NCBI GenBank assembly: GCA_043747835.1
Contig: JAYTOK010000020.1
Location: 1-64,000 of the forward strand
Length of the DNA: 64,000 bases
Direction: 5' to 3'
Source of the DNA: CADEED01 sp043747835
GTDB taxonomy: Bacteria; Pseudomonadota; Gammaproteobacteria; Steroidobacterales; Steroidobacteraceae
The translations under genes were made by a program, and so were the position numbers. The notes beneath the pieces are model-generated. The model saw nothing but the letters and a program-made list of their open reading frames with translations. It was not told the origin of the DNA and made no database searches. Positions 9,407-19,500 of this stretch are shown in pieces (position 1 is the stretch's first letter; each line of letters starts with the position of its first letter).

Positions 9407-10426
9407 TCAGAAAATCTTGGCGAACTGCGCGGTGTTGCTCGCGTCGTAGATGAACGGCTTGGCCATCGCGCCGACGCCATCCGCCGCAAACGTGACTTCA
9501 CCCATGCGACCGATGTAGATAGGCTTCCCCGCACCTTCGCCACGCGCGAGGCGCACGGCGATCTGCGTCGTCGAGTACCCCAGGTCGATGGGATTCCAGA
9601 TCGCGAACTTCGGGACGACGCCTTTTTCCACATAGCCCACGAGTTCCGAAGGCAACCCGAGACCCGTGACCTTCACCTTCCCGGTCAGCCCCAGGTCTTC
9701 GACGGCGCGCGCCGAGGCGACGATTCCGACCGAGCTGATGCTCACGAGCACCGCGAGATCCGGATGTTGCTTGAGCAGCGCGGTGGCTTCGCGATAGGAC
9801 TTGTCGGAAACGTCGTCGCCGTACGCGACACCGACGAGAACGAGGCCGGGATGTTTCACCAGAGACTTGCGCATCTCCTCGAGCCACGCGTTCTGGTTGG
9901 TGGACGTGGGCGTCGCGGACACGACTGCGAATTTTCCGGTGCCGCCCTTTTCCGTTGAAGATTGGGCAAGCTCCGCCGTCAGCGCGATGACGGTTTCGCC
10001 GATGAGCGGATCGGATGACGGCGCGAGATGCGCGATGCGCCCTTCCTGCGCCACCGCGGAGTCGTAAGAAATCACCTTGATGCCGCGCTGCATCGCGCGC
10101 TTGAGCGTCGGGACCACGGCATCGGGATCGTTCGCGGAGATCGCGATCGCATCGACGCGCTGCGCGATCAGCGAATTCAGCACTTCGATCTGGCCTTCGG
10201 CCGTCGGCGTCGTGGGACCGGTGAAGATGACTTCCGCATCGAGCTCCTTCGCCGCTTCGTCCGCGCCCTTGTGCACGGCATCGAAGAAGCCGTTGCCCAG
10301 GGATTTCGCGACGAGACCCACGCGCGTCTTCGCGGAAGCACCTGCAGCTTCGGGTTCGCTCTTGCCGCAGGCCGCGAGGTTCGCGAGCAGGACGGCGCCG
10401 ATGACGGCGAGCAGAGTTCTTCTCAT
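9407..10426 (-). CDS. rhaS: Rhamnose ABC transporter substrate-binding lipoprotein RhaS-like
   Basis: A periplasmic binding protein of about 339 aa. It has a lipoprotein signal (MRRTLLAVIGAVLLANLAAC), with Cys in LAAC as the lipidation site. A Peripla_BP_4-type fold begins at RVGLVAKSLGNGFFDAVHKG, with QRVDAIAISANDPDAVVP in the hinge region. It should capture rhamnose and deliver it to the RhaP/Q/T complex. A GTG codon directly precedes the ATG; the ATG at 10426 is preferred because it lies seven bases after GAGGGG. It starts 21 bp after the rhaR stop. Confidence 0.87.
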   Translation of the reverse strand: MRRTLLAVIGAVLLANLAACGKSEPEAAGASAKTRVGLVAKSLGNGFFDAVHKGADEAAKELDAEVIFTGPTTPTAEGQIEVLNSLIAQRVDAIAISANDPDAVVPTLKRAMQRGIKVISYDSAVAQEGRIAHLAPSSDPLIGETVIALTAELAQSSTEKGGTGKFAVVSATPTSTNQNAWLEEMRKSLVKHPGLVLVGVAYGDDVSDKSYREATALLKQHPDLAVLVSISSVGIVASARAVEDLGLTGKVKVTGLGLPSELVGYVEKGVVPKFAIWNPIDLGYSTTQIAVRLARGEGAGKPIYIGRMGEVTFAADGVGAMAKPFIYDASNTAQFAKIF

Positions 10427-10447
10427 CACGGATCCCCTCGCACTCGC

Positions 10448-11251
10448 TCAAGCGAGTTTCTGGATTTCGTCTTCTTCGGTGACTTTCGCGACGATCACCT
10501 TGATGCCCGCCGCCTGGAAATCTTCGAGCTCTTCGGGGCGCGCCCCTTCATCGGTGACGATCGTGTTGATGCGGTCGAGGCCGGCCACGATCATCGCGGA
10601 CTTGCGGCGCAGCTTCGAACTGTCCGCCATCACGATGACGTGCTCCGAGCGCTTCAGCAGTTTGGTCTGCGCCTGCACGATGAGCGGATCCGCTTCCATC
10701 ATGCCGAAGCGGTTCAGGCCGTAGCAGCCGACGAACAGCTTGTTCCCCCAGAAGCTCTCGATCGTGTCGTTCTCGAATGGCGAGAGCACGATGTTCTGCT
10801 CGCGGAAGATGGTGCCCCCCGGCAACGTGATGCGGTTGCGGCTCGTCGCGAACAGCTTCACGGCGATCGGGAAAGAGTTGGTCAGGATGTCGAGATCGGA
10901 ATCCTGCAGGAACTCGACGAGCGCGAACGTCGTCGTGCCGCCATTGATGATGATGCTCTCGCCCGGCTCGATGAGCTCCGCCGCCGCGCGCGCGATCGCA
11001 CGCTTCTGGGGCACGCTCACGTCCTGGCTCATCGCGAACGGCATTCCCACTAGATGGGGCTGGTGCCGCGGACGCACCGCTTCGGCGCCGCCGCGGATGC
11101 GCTTCACCTCGCCTTTCTCCGCGAGCGCGTTGATGTCGCGCCGGATCGTGGCTTCGGATGCACCCAAAAGATCGAGAAGGTCACCGACGCTCACGATTGA
11201 GCGTTCGTCGACGAGCTTCAGGATCAGGTTATGACGCTCTTTTTCCAGCAT
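10448..11251 (-). CDS. rhaR: DeoR-family regulator of rhamnose catabolism
   Basis: A 267-aa DeoR-type repressor. The N-terminal winged helix (residues 1-60) contains the typical LLGASEATIRRDINALAEKG recognition region and RIRGGAE. The C-terminal sugar-phosphate-binding DeoRC domain has INGGTTTFALVEFL and VIVMADSSKLRRKSAM. By family it binds promoter repeats and releases them when a phosphorylated intermediate, here probably rhamnulose-1-phosphate, accumulates. It heads the leftward transporter-kinase operon and faces the catabolic operon across a 132-bp region carrying direct repeats, so autoregulation and control of both arms is likely. Confidence 0.88.
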   Translation of the reverse strand: MLEKERHNLILKLVDERSIVSVGDLLDLLGASEATIRRDINALAEKGEVKRIRGGAEAVRPRHQPHLVGMPFAMSQDVSVPQKRAIARAAAELIEPGESIIINGGTTTFALVEFLQDSDLDILTNSFPIAVKLFATSRNRITLPGGTIFREQNIVLSPFENDTIESFWGNKLFVGCYGLNRFGMMEADPLIVQAQTKLLKRSEHVIVMADSSKLRRKSAMIVAGLDRINTIVTDEGARPEELEDFQAAGIKVIVAKVTEEDEIQKLA

Positions 11252-11273
11252 ACGGACCCCCGGTCAGAAGCCG

Positions 11274-11298
11274 TGATCGATTCTGAACGTGATTGATT
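11274..11298. promoter_or_regulatory. Candidate RhaR operator (direct repeats)
   Basis: Two near-identical 9-mers, TGATCGATT (11274-11282) and TGATTGATT (11290-11298), lie 16 bp apart in the rhaR-rhaD divergent intergenic region. The 16-bp period equals roughly one and a half helical turns. DeoR-family repressors often bind tandem repeats of this size. The flanking AT-rich GTATATGAC may overlap a -10 element. Functional assignment is inferred from position. Confidence 0.5.
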
Positions 11299-11383
11299 GT
11301 ATATGACGGCTTCGTGTGTTACACAGCCTTCCCGCAAGAAATAGCGAGTCGGGCGCGTACTTTAGCGCCAGCCGGCCGGAGAC

Positions 11384-13549
11384 ATGGTGATGAGTGTGGT
11401 TCAGATCGCGCCTCAGGCGTCCGTGGAAATTGAAAACCGCTGGGATGACGCCCACGCGGCGAAGCTTTCACCCTCCGAGTTGCTCCTTTATCGTTCGAAC
11501 CTGCTCGGCGGTGACAAACGCATCACCAATTTCGGCGGCGGCAATACGTCCGCGAAGCTAAAAGAGAAGGATCCTCTCACCGGTCAGGACGTCGACGTCC
11601 TCTGGGTCAAGGGATCGGGCGGCGATCTCGGCACGATGAAGCTCGACGGCTTCTCCACTCTCTATATGGAGAAGTTTCTCGCGCTCGAGAAATTCTACAA
11701 GGCTGACACGGATAACGATGCCGTTTTGGTGCCGCTGTACGCGCACAGCGCCTTCAACCTGAATCCGCGCGCGGCCAGTATCGACACGCCGCTGCATGGG
11801 CTGGTCAATCGTGCCCACGTCGATCACATGCATCCCGATGCGCTGATCGCGATCGCCGCTGCCGCCGACTCGAAGAAGCTCACCGAGGAAATCTTCGGCG
11901 GCGAGATCGGCTGGCTGCCGTGGGTGCGCCCGGGCTACGAGCTCGGCCTCAAGCTGCGCGAGCTCACGCAAAAGAATCCGAAGCTGAAAGGCGCCGTGCT
12001 CGAAGCACACGGACTCTTCACCTGGGCCGACACCTCGAAGGCCTGCTACGAGAACACGCTCGAGGTGATCAACCGCGCGACGTCGTGGTTGACGGACAAG
12101 AGCCGCGGCAAGCGTCCGTTCGGCTCCGTCGTGACCCCCGCCCTCACCATCGACCGCCGCCGCGAAATCGCGGCGGGCATCATGCCGACGATTCGCGGCA
12201 TCATCTCCGGCAACCCGGAAGTCTCCGCGGACGGTGACGGCGCGCGCTGGGCGCAGCCCGTAAAAGTGGGCCATTTCGACGATTCGGAGACCGTGCTCGA
12301 TTTCGTGGGCGGCGAGAAACTCGCCGGCCTCGCGGCGCTCGGCACGTCCTGTCCGGATCACTTCCTGCGCACGAAGATCTGGCCGCTGGTGCTGCCCTTC
12401 GATCCCGCGAAGGATTCCGTCGAGCAGCTCGCCGCGCGCGTGGCTCCTGCCATCGCGGCCTATCGCGAAAAATACGCGGGCTACTACAACCGCTGTAAGC
12501 GCCCCGACTCTCCGAAGATGCGCGACGCGAATCCCGTCGTCTATCTGGTGCCCGGCGTCGGCATGATCACGTTCGCGGCCGACAAGGCCACTGCGCGCAT
12601 CGCGGGTGAGTTCTACGTGAACGCCATCAACGTGATGCGCGGTGCGGCCAGCGTCTCCAGCTACCGCGGCTTGCCCGAGCAGGAAGCGTTCGACATCGAA
12701 TACTGGCTGCTCGAAGAAGCCAAGTTGCAGCGCATGCCGAAGCCGAAGCCCCTCGCGGGTCGCGTGGCGCTCATCACCGGCGGCGCCGGCGGCATCGGCC
12801 TCGCGACGGCGCGCCGGCTCATGGACGAAGGTTCCTGTGTCGTCATCTGCGACATCGATCGCGACGCGCTCGCAGGCGCGGAAGCGGAACTGAAGAAGAA
12901 GTACGGCAACGATGTCGTCGCGAGTTCCTTCATCGACGTGACTCGCGAGGACGCGGTGGCCGCGGGTTTCCGCGACAGCTGCTGGAAATTCGGCGGCGTC
13001 GACATCTGCGTCTCGAACGCAGGTATAGCGTCGGCTTCCCCGGTGGAAGACACGACACTCGCGCTTTGGCAGAGGAACATGGACATCCTGTCCACCGGGT
13101 ACTTCCTGATCTCGCGCCAGGCGTTCCAGCTCTTCAAGGCCCAAGGCATCGGCGGCTCCATCGTCTTCATCGGCTCGAAGAACGCGCTCGCCGCCTCACC
13201 CGGCGCCGCCGCGTACTGCACGGCGAAAGCCGCCGAGTTGCACCTCGCGCGCTGCCTCGCGCTCGAAGGCGCGCCGCATGGCATCCGCGTCAACGTCGTG
13301 AATCCGGACGCGGTGCTGCGCGGCTCGCGCATCTGGCAGGGCGAATGGGCCACCCAGCGCGCGGCGCAGAACAAGACCAGCGTCGACAATCTCGAAACCG
13401 TGTACCGCGAACGCAGCCTGCTGAAGCGCAGCGTGTACCCGGAAGACGTTGCCGAAGCGGTCGCGTTCTTCGCGTCCGCGCGCGCCGCGAAATCGACGGG
13501 CAATATCGTCAATGTCGATGCCGGCAACGCCGGCGCGTTCACGCGATAG
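11384..13549 (+). CDS. rhaD: Bifunctional rhamnulose-1-phosphate aldolase / L-lactaldehyde dehydrogenase
   Basis: A 721-aa two-domain enzyme. Residues 20-440 are a class II aldolase/adducin domain, with ITNFGGGNTSAK near the start and metal-binding histidines in HVDHMHPDALIA. Residues 460-721 are a short-chain dehydrogenase with cofactor motif LITGGAGGIGLA, NAG, and catalytic YCTAK. It splits rhamnulose-1-phosphate into DHAP and L-lactaldehyde and oxidises the latter to L-lactate (RhaEW-type). Start is ambiguous: ATG at 11384 lies only two bases after GGAG, while an in-frame ATG at 11390 has an eight-base spacing. First gene of the rightward rhamnose operon; 22 bp separate it from rhaI. Confidence 0.9.
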   Translation: MVMSVVQIAPQASVEIENRWDDAHAAKLSPSELLLYRSNLLGGDKRITNFGGGNTSAKLKEKDPLTGQDVDVLWVKGSGGDLGTMKLDGFSTLYMEKFLALEKFYKADTDNDAVLVPLYAHSAFNLNPRAASIDTPLHGLVNRAHVDHMHPDALIAIAAAADSKKLTEEIFGGEIGWLPWVRPGYELGLKLRELTQKNPKLKGAVLEAHGLFTWADTSKACYENTLEVINRATSWLTDKSRGKRPFGSVVTPALTIDRRREIAAGIMPTIRGIISGNPEVSADGDGARWAQPVKVGHFDDSETVLDFVGGEKLAGLAALGTSCPDHFLRTKIWPLVLPFDPAKDSVEQLAARVAPAIAAYREKYAGYYNRCKRPDSPKMRDANPVVYLVPGVGMITFAADKATARIAGEFYVNAINVMRGAASVSSYRGLPEQEAFDIEYWLLEEAKLQRMPKPKPLAGRVALITGGAGGIGLATARRLMDEGSCVVICDIDRDALAGAEAELKKKYGNDVVASSFIDVTREDAVAAGFRDSCWKFGGVDICVSNAGIASASPVEDTTLALWQRNMDILSTGYFLISRQAFQLFKAQGIGGSIVFIGSKNALAASPGAAAYCTAKAAELHLARCLALEGAPHGIRVNVVNPDAVLRGSRIWQGEWATQRAAQNKTSVDNLETVYRERSLLKRSVYPEDVAEAVAFFASARAAKSTGNIVNVDAGNAGAFTR

Positions 13550-13571
13550 TTTTTCTTCCGGGGGAGATACC

Positions 13572-14870
13572 ATGGCCTTCGCCGATCCGCGCGACGCTAA
13601 CTACATCGCGTCGGCCAATCAGCCGCACGCTGCCGCGCTCGCGGCGGACTATGCGAACTTGGGCACGCAGCTCGAGCGCCGCGGCATCAAGATCGATGAG
13701 ATCACGAAGGCTGTCGCGAACTTCAAGGTGGCGCTCCCGTCGTGGGGCGTCGGCACCGGCGGCACGCGCTTCGGTCGCTTTCCGGGCGCGGGCGAGCCGC
13801 GCAACGTCTTCGAAAAACTCGACGACTGTGGCGTCATCTCGAAACTGACCGGTGCCACGCCGACCGTTTCGCTACACATACCCTGGGACAGGACCGACGA
13901 CTACAAAGCGCTGCGCGAATACGGCGCAAAGTTAGGTCTCGGGTTCGACGCGATGAACTCGAACACCTTCCAGGACCAGCCGGGTCAGCCGCTGTCGTAC
14001 AAGTACGGCAGCCTCACTCACACGGATCCCGCGGTACGCGCGCAGGCCATCGCGCACAACATCGACTGCATCGAGGCGGGAAAGCAGCTCGGCTCGAAAG
14101 CGCTCACGGTGTGGATCGGCGACGGCGCGAATTTCCCAGGCCAGTCGCATCTCGGCCGCGCCTTCGACCGTTATCTCGAATCCACCGCGACCATCTACAA
14201 GTCGCTGCCCGACGACTGGCGCATGTTTCTCGAGCACAAGATGTACGAGCCAGCGTTCTACGCCACCGTCATTCAGGACTGGGGCAGTTCGCTGCTCGCG
14301 GCGCGCGAAATCGGCCCCAAGACTTCTTGCCTCGTCGACCTCGGCCACCACGCGCCGAACGTCAACATCGAGATGATCGTGGCAAGACTCGTTCATGCGC
14401 AGCGGCTCGGCGGCTTCCATTTCAACGATTCCAAGTACGGCGACGACGACCTGGACGCCGGTTCGATCGAACCGTTCCGACTCTTCCTCGTGTTCAACGA
14501 GCTGGTCGAGGCGGAGCTCGCGAAGGCGCCGAACTTCAATCCGGCGCACATGCTCGATCAGTCGCACAACGTCACCGACCCGATCGAAAGTCTCATGACT
14601 AGCGCGATCGAGCTGCAGCGCGCCTACGCGCAAGCATTGATCGTCGACCGCAAGGCATTGCATGGATTCCGCATCGGCAACGACGCGCTGATGGCGGCGC
14701 AGACGCTGAAGCGCGGCTTCACGACGGACGTATCGCCGATCCTCGCGCAGGCGCGAGTCTCCAAGGGCGCGGCCATCGACCCGGTCGCGGCGTATCGCAA
14801 GAGTGGATATCGAGCGAATTGCGGCGAAAAGCGACCGAGCAAACAGAGCCTGGGTGGTGGCATAGTTTGA
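13572..14870 (+). CDS. rhaI: L-rhamnose isomerase (RhaI type)
   Basis: A 432-aa TIM-barrel isomerase of the RhaI (Pseudomonas stutzeri/rhizobial) type rather than E. coli RhaA. Metal-ligand-like residues appear in FLEHKMYEPAFYATV, CLVDLGHHAPN and GGFHFNDSKYGDDDLD. It interconverts L-rhamnose and L-rhamnulose, the first cytoplasmic step before the kinase. The ATG at 13572 follows GGGGGAGATACC, a strong ribosome-binding site, and excludes upstream in-frame codons that lie inside rhaD. Its neighbours encode the next pathway steps. Confidence 0.92.
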   Translation: MAFADPRDANYIASANQPHAAALAADYANLGTQLERRGIKIDEITKAVANFKVALPSWGVGTGGTRFGRFPGAGEPRNVFEKLDDCGVISKLTGATPTVSLHIPWDRTDDYKALREYGAKLGLGFDAMNSNTFQDQPGQPLSYKYGSLTHTDPAVRAQAIAHNIDCIEAGKQLGSKALTVWIGDGANFPGQSHLGRAFDRYLESTATIYKSLPDDWRMFLEHKMYEPAFYATVIQDWGSSLLAAREIGPKTSCLVDLGHHAPNVNIEMIVARLVHAQRLGGFHFNDSKYGDDDLDAGSIEPFRLFLVFNELVEAELAKAPNFNPAHMLDQSHNVTDPIESLMTSAIELQRAYAQALIVDRKALHGFRIGNDALMAAQTLKRGFTTDVSPILAQARVSKGAAIDPVAAYRKSGYRANCGEKRPSKQSLGGGIV

Positions 14871-14892
14871 AGAGGGAGCGATTCTTCAAGCC

Positions 14893-16032
14893 ATGACCGT
14901 ACTCAACAGCATCGAGGATCTTCGTCAGGAGGCGCGCCGTCGCGTGCCCCGCGCCATTTTCGATTACGCCGACCGCGGCTCGTACGACGAAGTCACCTTC
15001 AACCGCAATCTCGACGATCTCGCGGCGCTCGAATTCCGCCAGCGCGTGATGGTCGACGTGTCGAAGCAGCAACTCTCGACGACCATTCTCGGTGAGGAAT
15101 GGTCGATCCCCTGCGGCATCGGCCCAACCGGCCTCACCGGCCTCTTTCACGCGAATGGCGAGATGCTCGGCGCGCGCGCCGCGCAGGCGTTCGGCGTGCC
15201 GTTCTGCCTGTCGACGATGAGCATCTGTTCGATCGAAGACGTACGTGGCGCGGTCCAGAAGCCGTTCTGGTTCCAGATCTACCTGATGCGCGATCGCAGC
15301 TTCAACGTGGAGCTCATCGAACGCGCGAAGGCGGCGAACTGCTCCGCGCTCATGCTCACCGTCGACATGCCGGTGCAGGGACTGCGCCGGCGCGATCCCA
15401 AGAATGGCCTTTCGATTCCGCCCAAGCTCACGCTCAGGAACGTGTTCGAGGTCGCCATGCGACCGACCTGGGCTTTGAAGGTGCTCACGGGCAAGCGTCG
15501 CACCTTCGGCAATCTCGAAGCGCGCATGAAGGGCACGGGCGGTCTCAAGACGCTGTCGGAGTGGATCGCGCAGCAGTTCGATCCCACCGTCACCTGGAAC
15601 GACATCGCCTGGCTGCGCGAACGCTGGCCGCGCAAGATCATCATCAAGGGAATTCTCGATGCGGAGGACGCGAGGCTCGCCGCGGAGAGTGGCGTCGACG
15701 CGCTCGTGGTTTCAAACCACGGTGGCCGTCAACTCGACGGCGCGCGCTCGACGATTTCCGCGCTGCCCGGCGTCGTCGATGCGGTGGGCGGACGCTGCGA
15801 AGTGCTCTTCGACGGCGGTGTGCGCTCAGGCCAGGACGTGCTGAAGGCGCTGGCGCTGGGCGCCAAGGGTTGCCTGATCGGCAAGGCGTTTCTCTACGCG
15901 CTAGCCGCGCGGGGCGAAGCCGGCGTGACGCTCGCGCTCGACATCATCCGCAAGGAGCTTGCGGTGAGTCTCGCGCTGACTGGCGCGAACGATGTGCGCA
16001 ACGTGACGCGCGAAATTCTAGTTAAGCGCTAA
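14893..16032 (+). CDS. lldD: FMN-dependent L-lactate dehydrogenase
   Basis: A 379-aa alpha-hydroxyacid oxidase/dehydrogenase of the LldD family. SNHGGRQLDGARS carries the catalytic His and Arg, PTGLTGLFHANGE the N-terminal FMN loop, and LFDGGVRSGQDVLKALALGA the phosphate-binding region. It oxidises L-lactate to pyruvate at the membrane, passing electrons to quinone. In this operon it consumes the lactate made by the SDR half of RhaD, completing rhamnose to DHAP plus pyruvate. It starts 22 bp after rhaI. Confidence 0.9.
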   Translation: MTVLNSIEDLRQEARRRVPRAIFDYADRGSYDEVTFNRNLDDLAALEFRQRVMVDVSKQQLSTTILGEEWSIPCGIGPTGLTGLFHANGEMLGARAAQAFGVPFCLSTMSICSIEDVRGAVQKPFWFQIYLMRDRSFNVELIERAKAANCSALMLTVDMPVQGLRRRDPKNGLSIPPKLTLRNVFEVAMRPTWALKVLTGKRRTFGNLEARMKGTGGLKTLSEWIAQQFDPTVTWNDIAWLRERWPRKIIIKGILDAEDARLAAESGVDALVVSNHGGRQLDGARSTISALPGVVDAVGGRCEVLFDGGVRSGQDVLKALALGAKGCLIGKAFLYALAARGEAGVTLALDIIRKELAVSLALTGANDVRNVTREILVKR

Positions 16033-16043
16033 AAGTTTATGGT

Positions 16044-16062
16044 CGGCGACGCTGCGTCGCCG
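16044..16062 (+). terminator. Hairpin after lldD
   Basis: Perfect 8-bp inverted repeat CGGCGACG/CGTCGCCG around a CTG loop, 12 bp beyond the lldD stop, followed by a short CTTTCC. The GC stem is strong but the T-tract is weak, so this is a probable rather than certain intrinsic terminator. Confidence 0.5.
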
Positions 16063-16455
16063 CTTTCCGTCGTGGCACGTGAGCGCCTGGAAGGTGGAGC
16101 GCCGCCAGCGAAGGGGTGCCAGCGGCGCTCCGATTGTCGAAAAGTGCACAGAGCGCGGACAAGGTGCACTTCTCGGACTCGACTCGGGCAACAGCCCGGA
16201 AACCGGTAACCGGTACCATTCTGGTAACGGTCACAATCGATCACGACTACTCATGATCGATCAAATCTGCGCGTTTTTTATCACAGCAACCCGGAAATCA
16301 CGACAAAAATCGTATTTATCCGCGTCATGGACCGCGGATCGAAAATTACATGGGTGATAACGCTACCGGCTAGAAATACTTTTTCGTCTGTAAGAAAGGC
16401 GAAAAAGGCGCCCGAATTGGACGCAGCCGGAGCGCATGAGTCAGTGGCGGCCGAA
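16063..16455. other. Gene-free interval with operator-like sequences
   Basis: This stretch between convergent lldD and the TonB receptor has no convincing gene. It contains a 10-bp inverted repeat GGAGCGCCGC/GCGGCGCTCC (16096-16105 and 16122-16131). It also has a GGTAACCGGTACCA segment at 16205, an AATCGATCA/TGATCGATC pair (16235-16243 and 16254-16262) echoing the rhaR site, and TGATAACGCTACCG at 16355, which resembles a LacI-family operator. Base composition is more AT-rich than the flanks. It looks like promoter DNA without a gene. Confidence 0.35.
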
Positions 16456-16482
16456 GGCGCGCGCCGATTCCCGGCGCGCGCC
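16456..16482 (-). terminator. Hairpin after TonB receptor gene
   Basis: Perfect 10-bp inverted repeat GGCGCGCGCC around a 7-nt loop, 18 bp past the receptor stop codon on the leftward strand. It has no T-tract, so it could act as an RNA 3-prime stabiliser instead of a Rho-independent terminator. Confidence 0.45.
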
Positions 16483-16500
16483 TAACTACCAAGCGACGGA

Positions 16501-19500
16501 TCAGAACGTCTTCACAGTGAAGCCCAGGAAGAACGTCGTCCCCGCATAGTCGTACGTGGCGGGAAACGTATTCCCGTAGCCGCCAAATCCGGCGACGATC
16601 GGCGGATCCTTGTCGAGGACGTTGTTGGCGCCGCCATAAATCTCGGCCTTGTCGCCGATGTCGAAAGTGAACGACAGATCGACATAGTTCTGCGCGTCGA
16701 ACTTCGGATTGGCGAACGTCGCGAGCGACGGAACGGTCGCCGCCCCCGCGCTCTTCGGCAGCACGTAGCGATCGGTCGTCACGCTGTCGATGTAGCGGTG
16801 ACGCAGGCTGACGCCGATCGCGCCCATCGTCCATGTGAAGCGCGTGACGCCCTTGTATTCCGGAATCGGTTCGCCGCAGGTCGAGCCGTACGCACCCACG
16901 CAGCGATTCTTGTTCTGCGGCACGGCCTGCATCGGCGTGACATCGAACTCCTTCGTCCAGGTCCACAGCGTGCTCATGTCGAAGCGACTCTTGCCCACAT
17001 CGAAGCCATAGCGCGCCTGCAGGTCGGCGCCGCTGGTTTCGAGGGCGCCGATGTTCGACTGGAGCACGTCGAGCGAGAACGGCACCGTGATTCCGCCCGT
17101 GGCGGGGTTGCGGTGTACGGCCTGGCAGAAGTCGCTGGCCGCGTCCTGCACGGTGAAGTAGCACAGATTCAGCGTGTTCTGCGCGCCTCCGCCGAGCTGC
17201 GCGATTGCGCCGTCGAGCGAGATGTCGAACACGTCGAATGTCACCGCGAGGTCGGGCAGGAAAGTCGGCGTGAACACGACGCCCACCGTGCGCGTGTCCG
17301 AAGATTCTTCCCGCAATTCCGGATTGCCGCCAGTCCGGTTGGGGATGATGTTGTCGGGCTGAATGCCCGCGCCGAACACCGAGCCCACCGGCACGCCGGT
17401 CGCGATGCACAGCTGCTCGACCGCCGCCGTGCGATTCGCGGTGTTGCGGCTCGAGCAGGGGTCGGTCAGCGTCGAGAAGTTGAGCTGCAGCCCGCCGTAC
17501 AGATCTCCGATATTCGGCGCGCGGATGGCTCGCTGGAACTGACCACGGAAGGCCAGTGTTTCGTTGACCCGCCAGTCGAGACCATACAGATAGGTGGAGA
17601 CCCGCCCCACGCCATCGAGATCGTAGTCGGAACTGCGGAAGCCGCCGTTCGCGGCCAGGCTCTGCACCGCCGGAATGTCCGCGAGGATCGGCACGCGGAT
17701 TTCCGTGAAGAGGTCTCTCGACGTCACGTCGCCGCGCGTCGGCAGGCCCGGATTGAAACCCACCACATCACCCGAACGCAGGAACTCGTCGGGAATGTAC
17801 TCCGCCTCGGCCGTGCGCCACTCGACGCCCACGGAGAACCCGACAGGGCCGGCGGGCAACTCGAACGCTTCGCCGGCCAGAGTGGCGGCGGCAACCCGCT
17901 GCTCCGCGTTCGTCACGTTGGTGGCATTGATCTTGATCGCGTTGATCGCCGCCGCGGAGAGGTTCTGGCCGAAGATGTTGGAGACTGGCGCCGCGCCGTT
18001 CGCCGAGAGCAATGCCGCGGCATAGCGGCTGCGCGACGCGCTGCCTTCCTGCCGGCTGCTGTCTTCGGAGCGCGCGAACGTGTAGTACACGTCGTAGTTG
18101 AGATTGCGCAGAAAATTGTCGGAGACGCTGCCGAGGTCGCCGCGCAATCCGACGGCAGTACGCCAGACGTTGTGATCGTCGACGTTGTGACGGAACGGCA
18201 GCTCCACGAGGCGCCGGCCCGCCGTGAGGATCGCTCTGCCATCTCCCGGCGTCGTCGTGTAGGCAATGGGGCCCTGCTGAATCGTGCGCGTGCCGGTCTC
18301 GGTCTGATCGAGCCGCACCAGTACGTCACGCATCGCCTGCGTGAGGTACGGATTGTTCACGTCGAACAGAAAGTCTCCGCCGATGTTTGCCTGAGTGAGC
18401 TGTTGATCGACGCGGTTGTTGCTGAAGTGCGCTTCGAGGTATCCCGTCGCCTTGTCGTTGAAGTCGAAATGCGAGAACGCGTTCAGCATCCAGCGTTCCT
18501 GCGGGACCTGCAGGTAGTTGTACTGCGTCAGGTTGAAGTCGTCCGCCGGTCGCTGCGTCAGACGCGCCGTAGTACCTTCATCGTTGAACGTGAAACCGTT
18601 GGCGTTCATGCCGGCGAGTCCCGCCGCCGCGAGCTGCGTCGACGCCGCTGCGAGCTGCGCATTCGTCAGCACGAAGCGGCCGTTCGGGATGTCGCCGCTG
18701 CCGGAGAAGATGAATCCCATGCGGCCGCCGGACGCCGCGCAGTTCGCGGCGGAGGAGCCATTCGCGACGCCGATCAGAGTGTCGCTATGCGAGTCCGCGG
18801 TGACGCAGGCCTCTCCGTAGGGCAGCGCCGCCCAGTCGCCGCGCTCCGCGCGCGTGAAGCCTTCACGCTGGTAGTAATTCAGCGAGATCACCGCGTTACC
18901 GCGACTCTCCGCGAAATTGCCGCCGAAGGTCAGATCGAAGTTTTTGGTGGGCGTGCTCGTGGAACTGTCGAAGCCGTACTGCCCGTTGACCTGCACGCCT
19001 TCGAAATCGTCCTTCATGATGAAGTTGATGACACCGGTGATGGCGTCGGAGCCATACACCGCGGAAGAACCACCGGTGACGACTTCGGTACGATCGATCA
19101 ACGCGGCCGGAATCGTGTTGAGGTCGGTGACCTGCTCGGGACCGAAGATCGCGAAGCGCCGGCCGTTGACCAACGTCAGGCTGCGCGTGGGGCCGAAGCC
19201 GCGAAGATTCGCGTAAGCCGCACCGGCGGCGGAGCCCGCGGGAACCGTGTTCGCCGTCGCACCGCCATTGGTCGACTGCACGAATTGCGGCGAGTCGCCG
19301 AGCACCTTGTCGACAGTCATCGCGCCGGAGAGTTTGATCTCTTCGGCGTTGATGATGGCGAGAGGCGTCGATGCGTCCGTGACGTCGCGCGCGATGCGCG
19401 AGCCGGTGACGATGATCTCTTCGCCTTCTTCCGCCGGTGGAGTGGCGTCCTGGGCTAGAGCAAGATTGCCCGCGCTTGCGATGATGGCCGAGATGGAAAG

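Noticed and set aside
16798..19458. Long 886-codon open frame opposite the TonB receptor
   Set aside because: Antisense shadow of a high-GC gene; arginine-rich translation, no domain, no ribosome-binding site.
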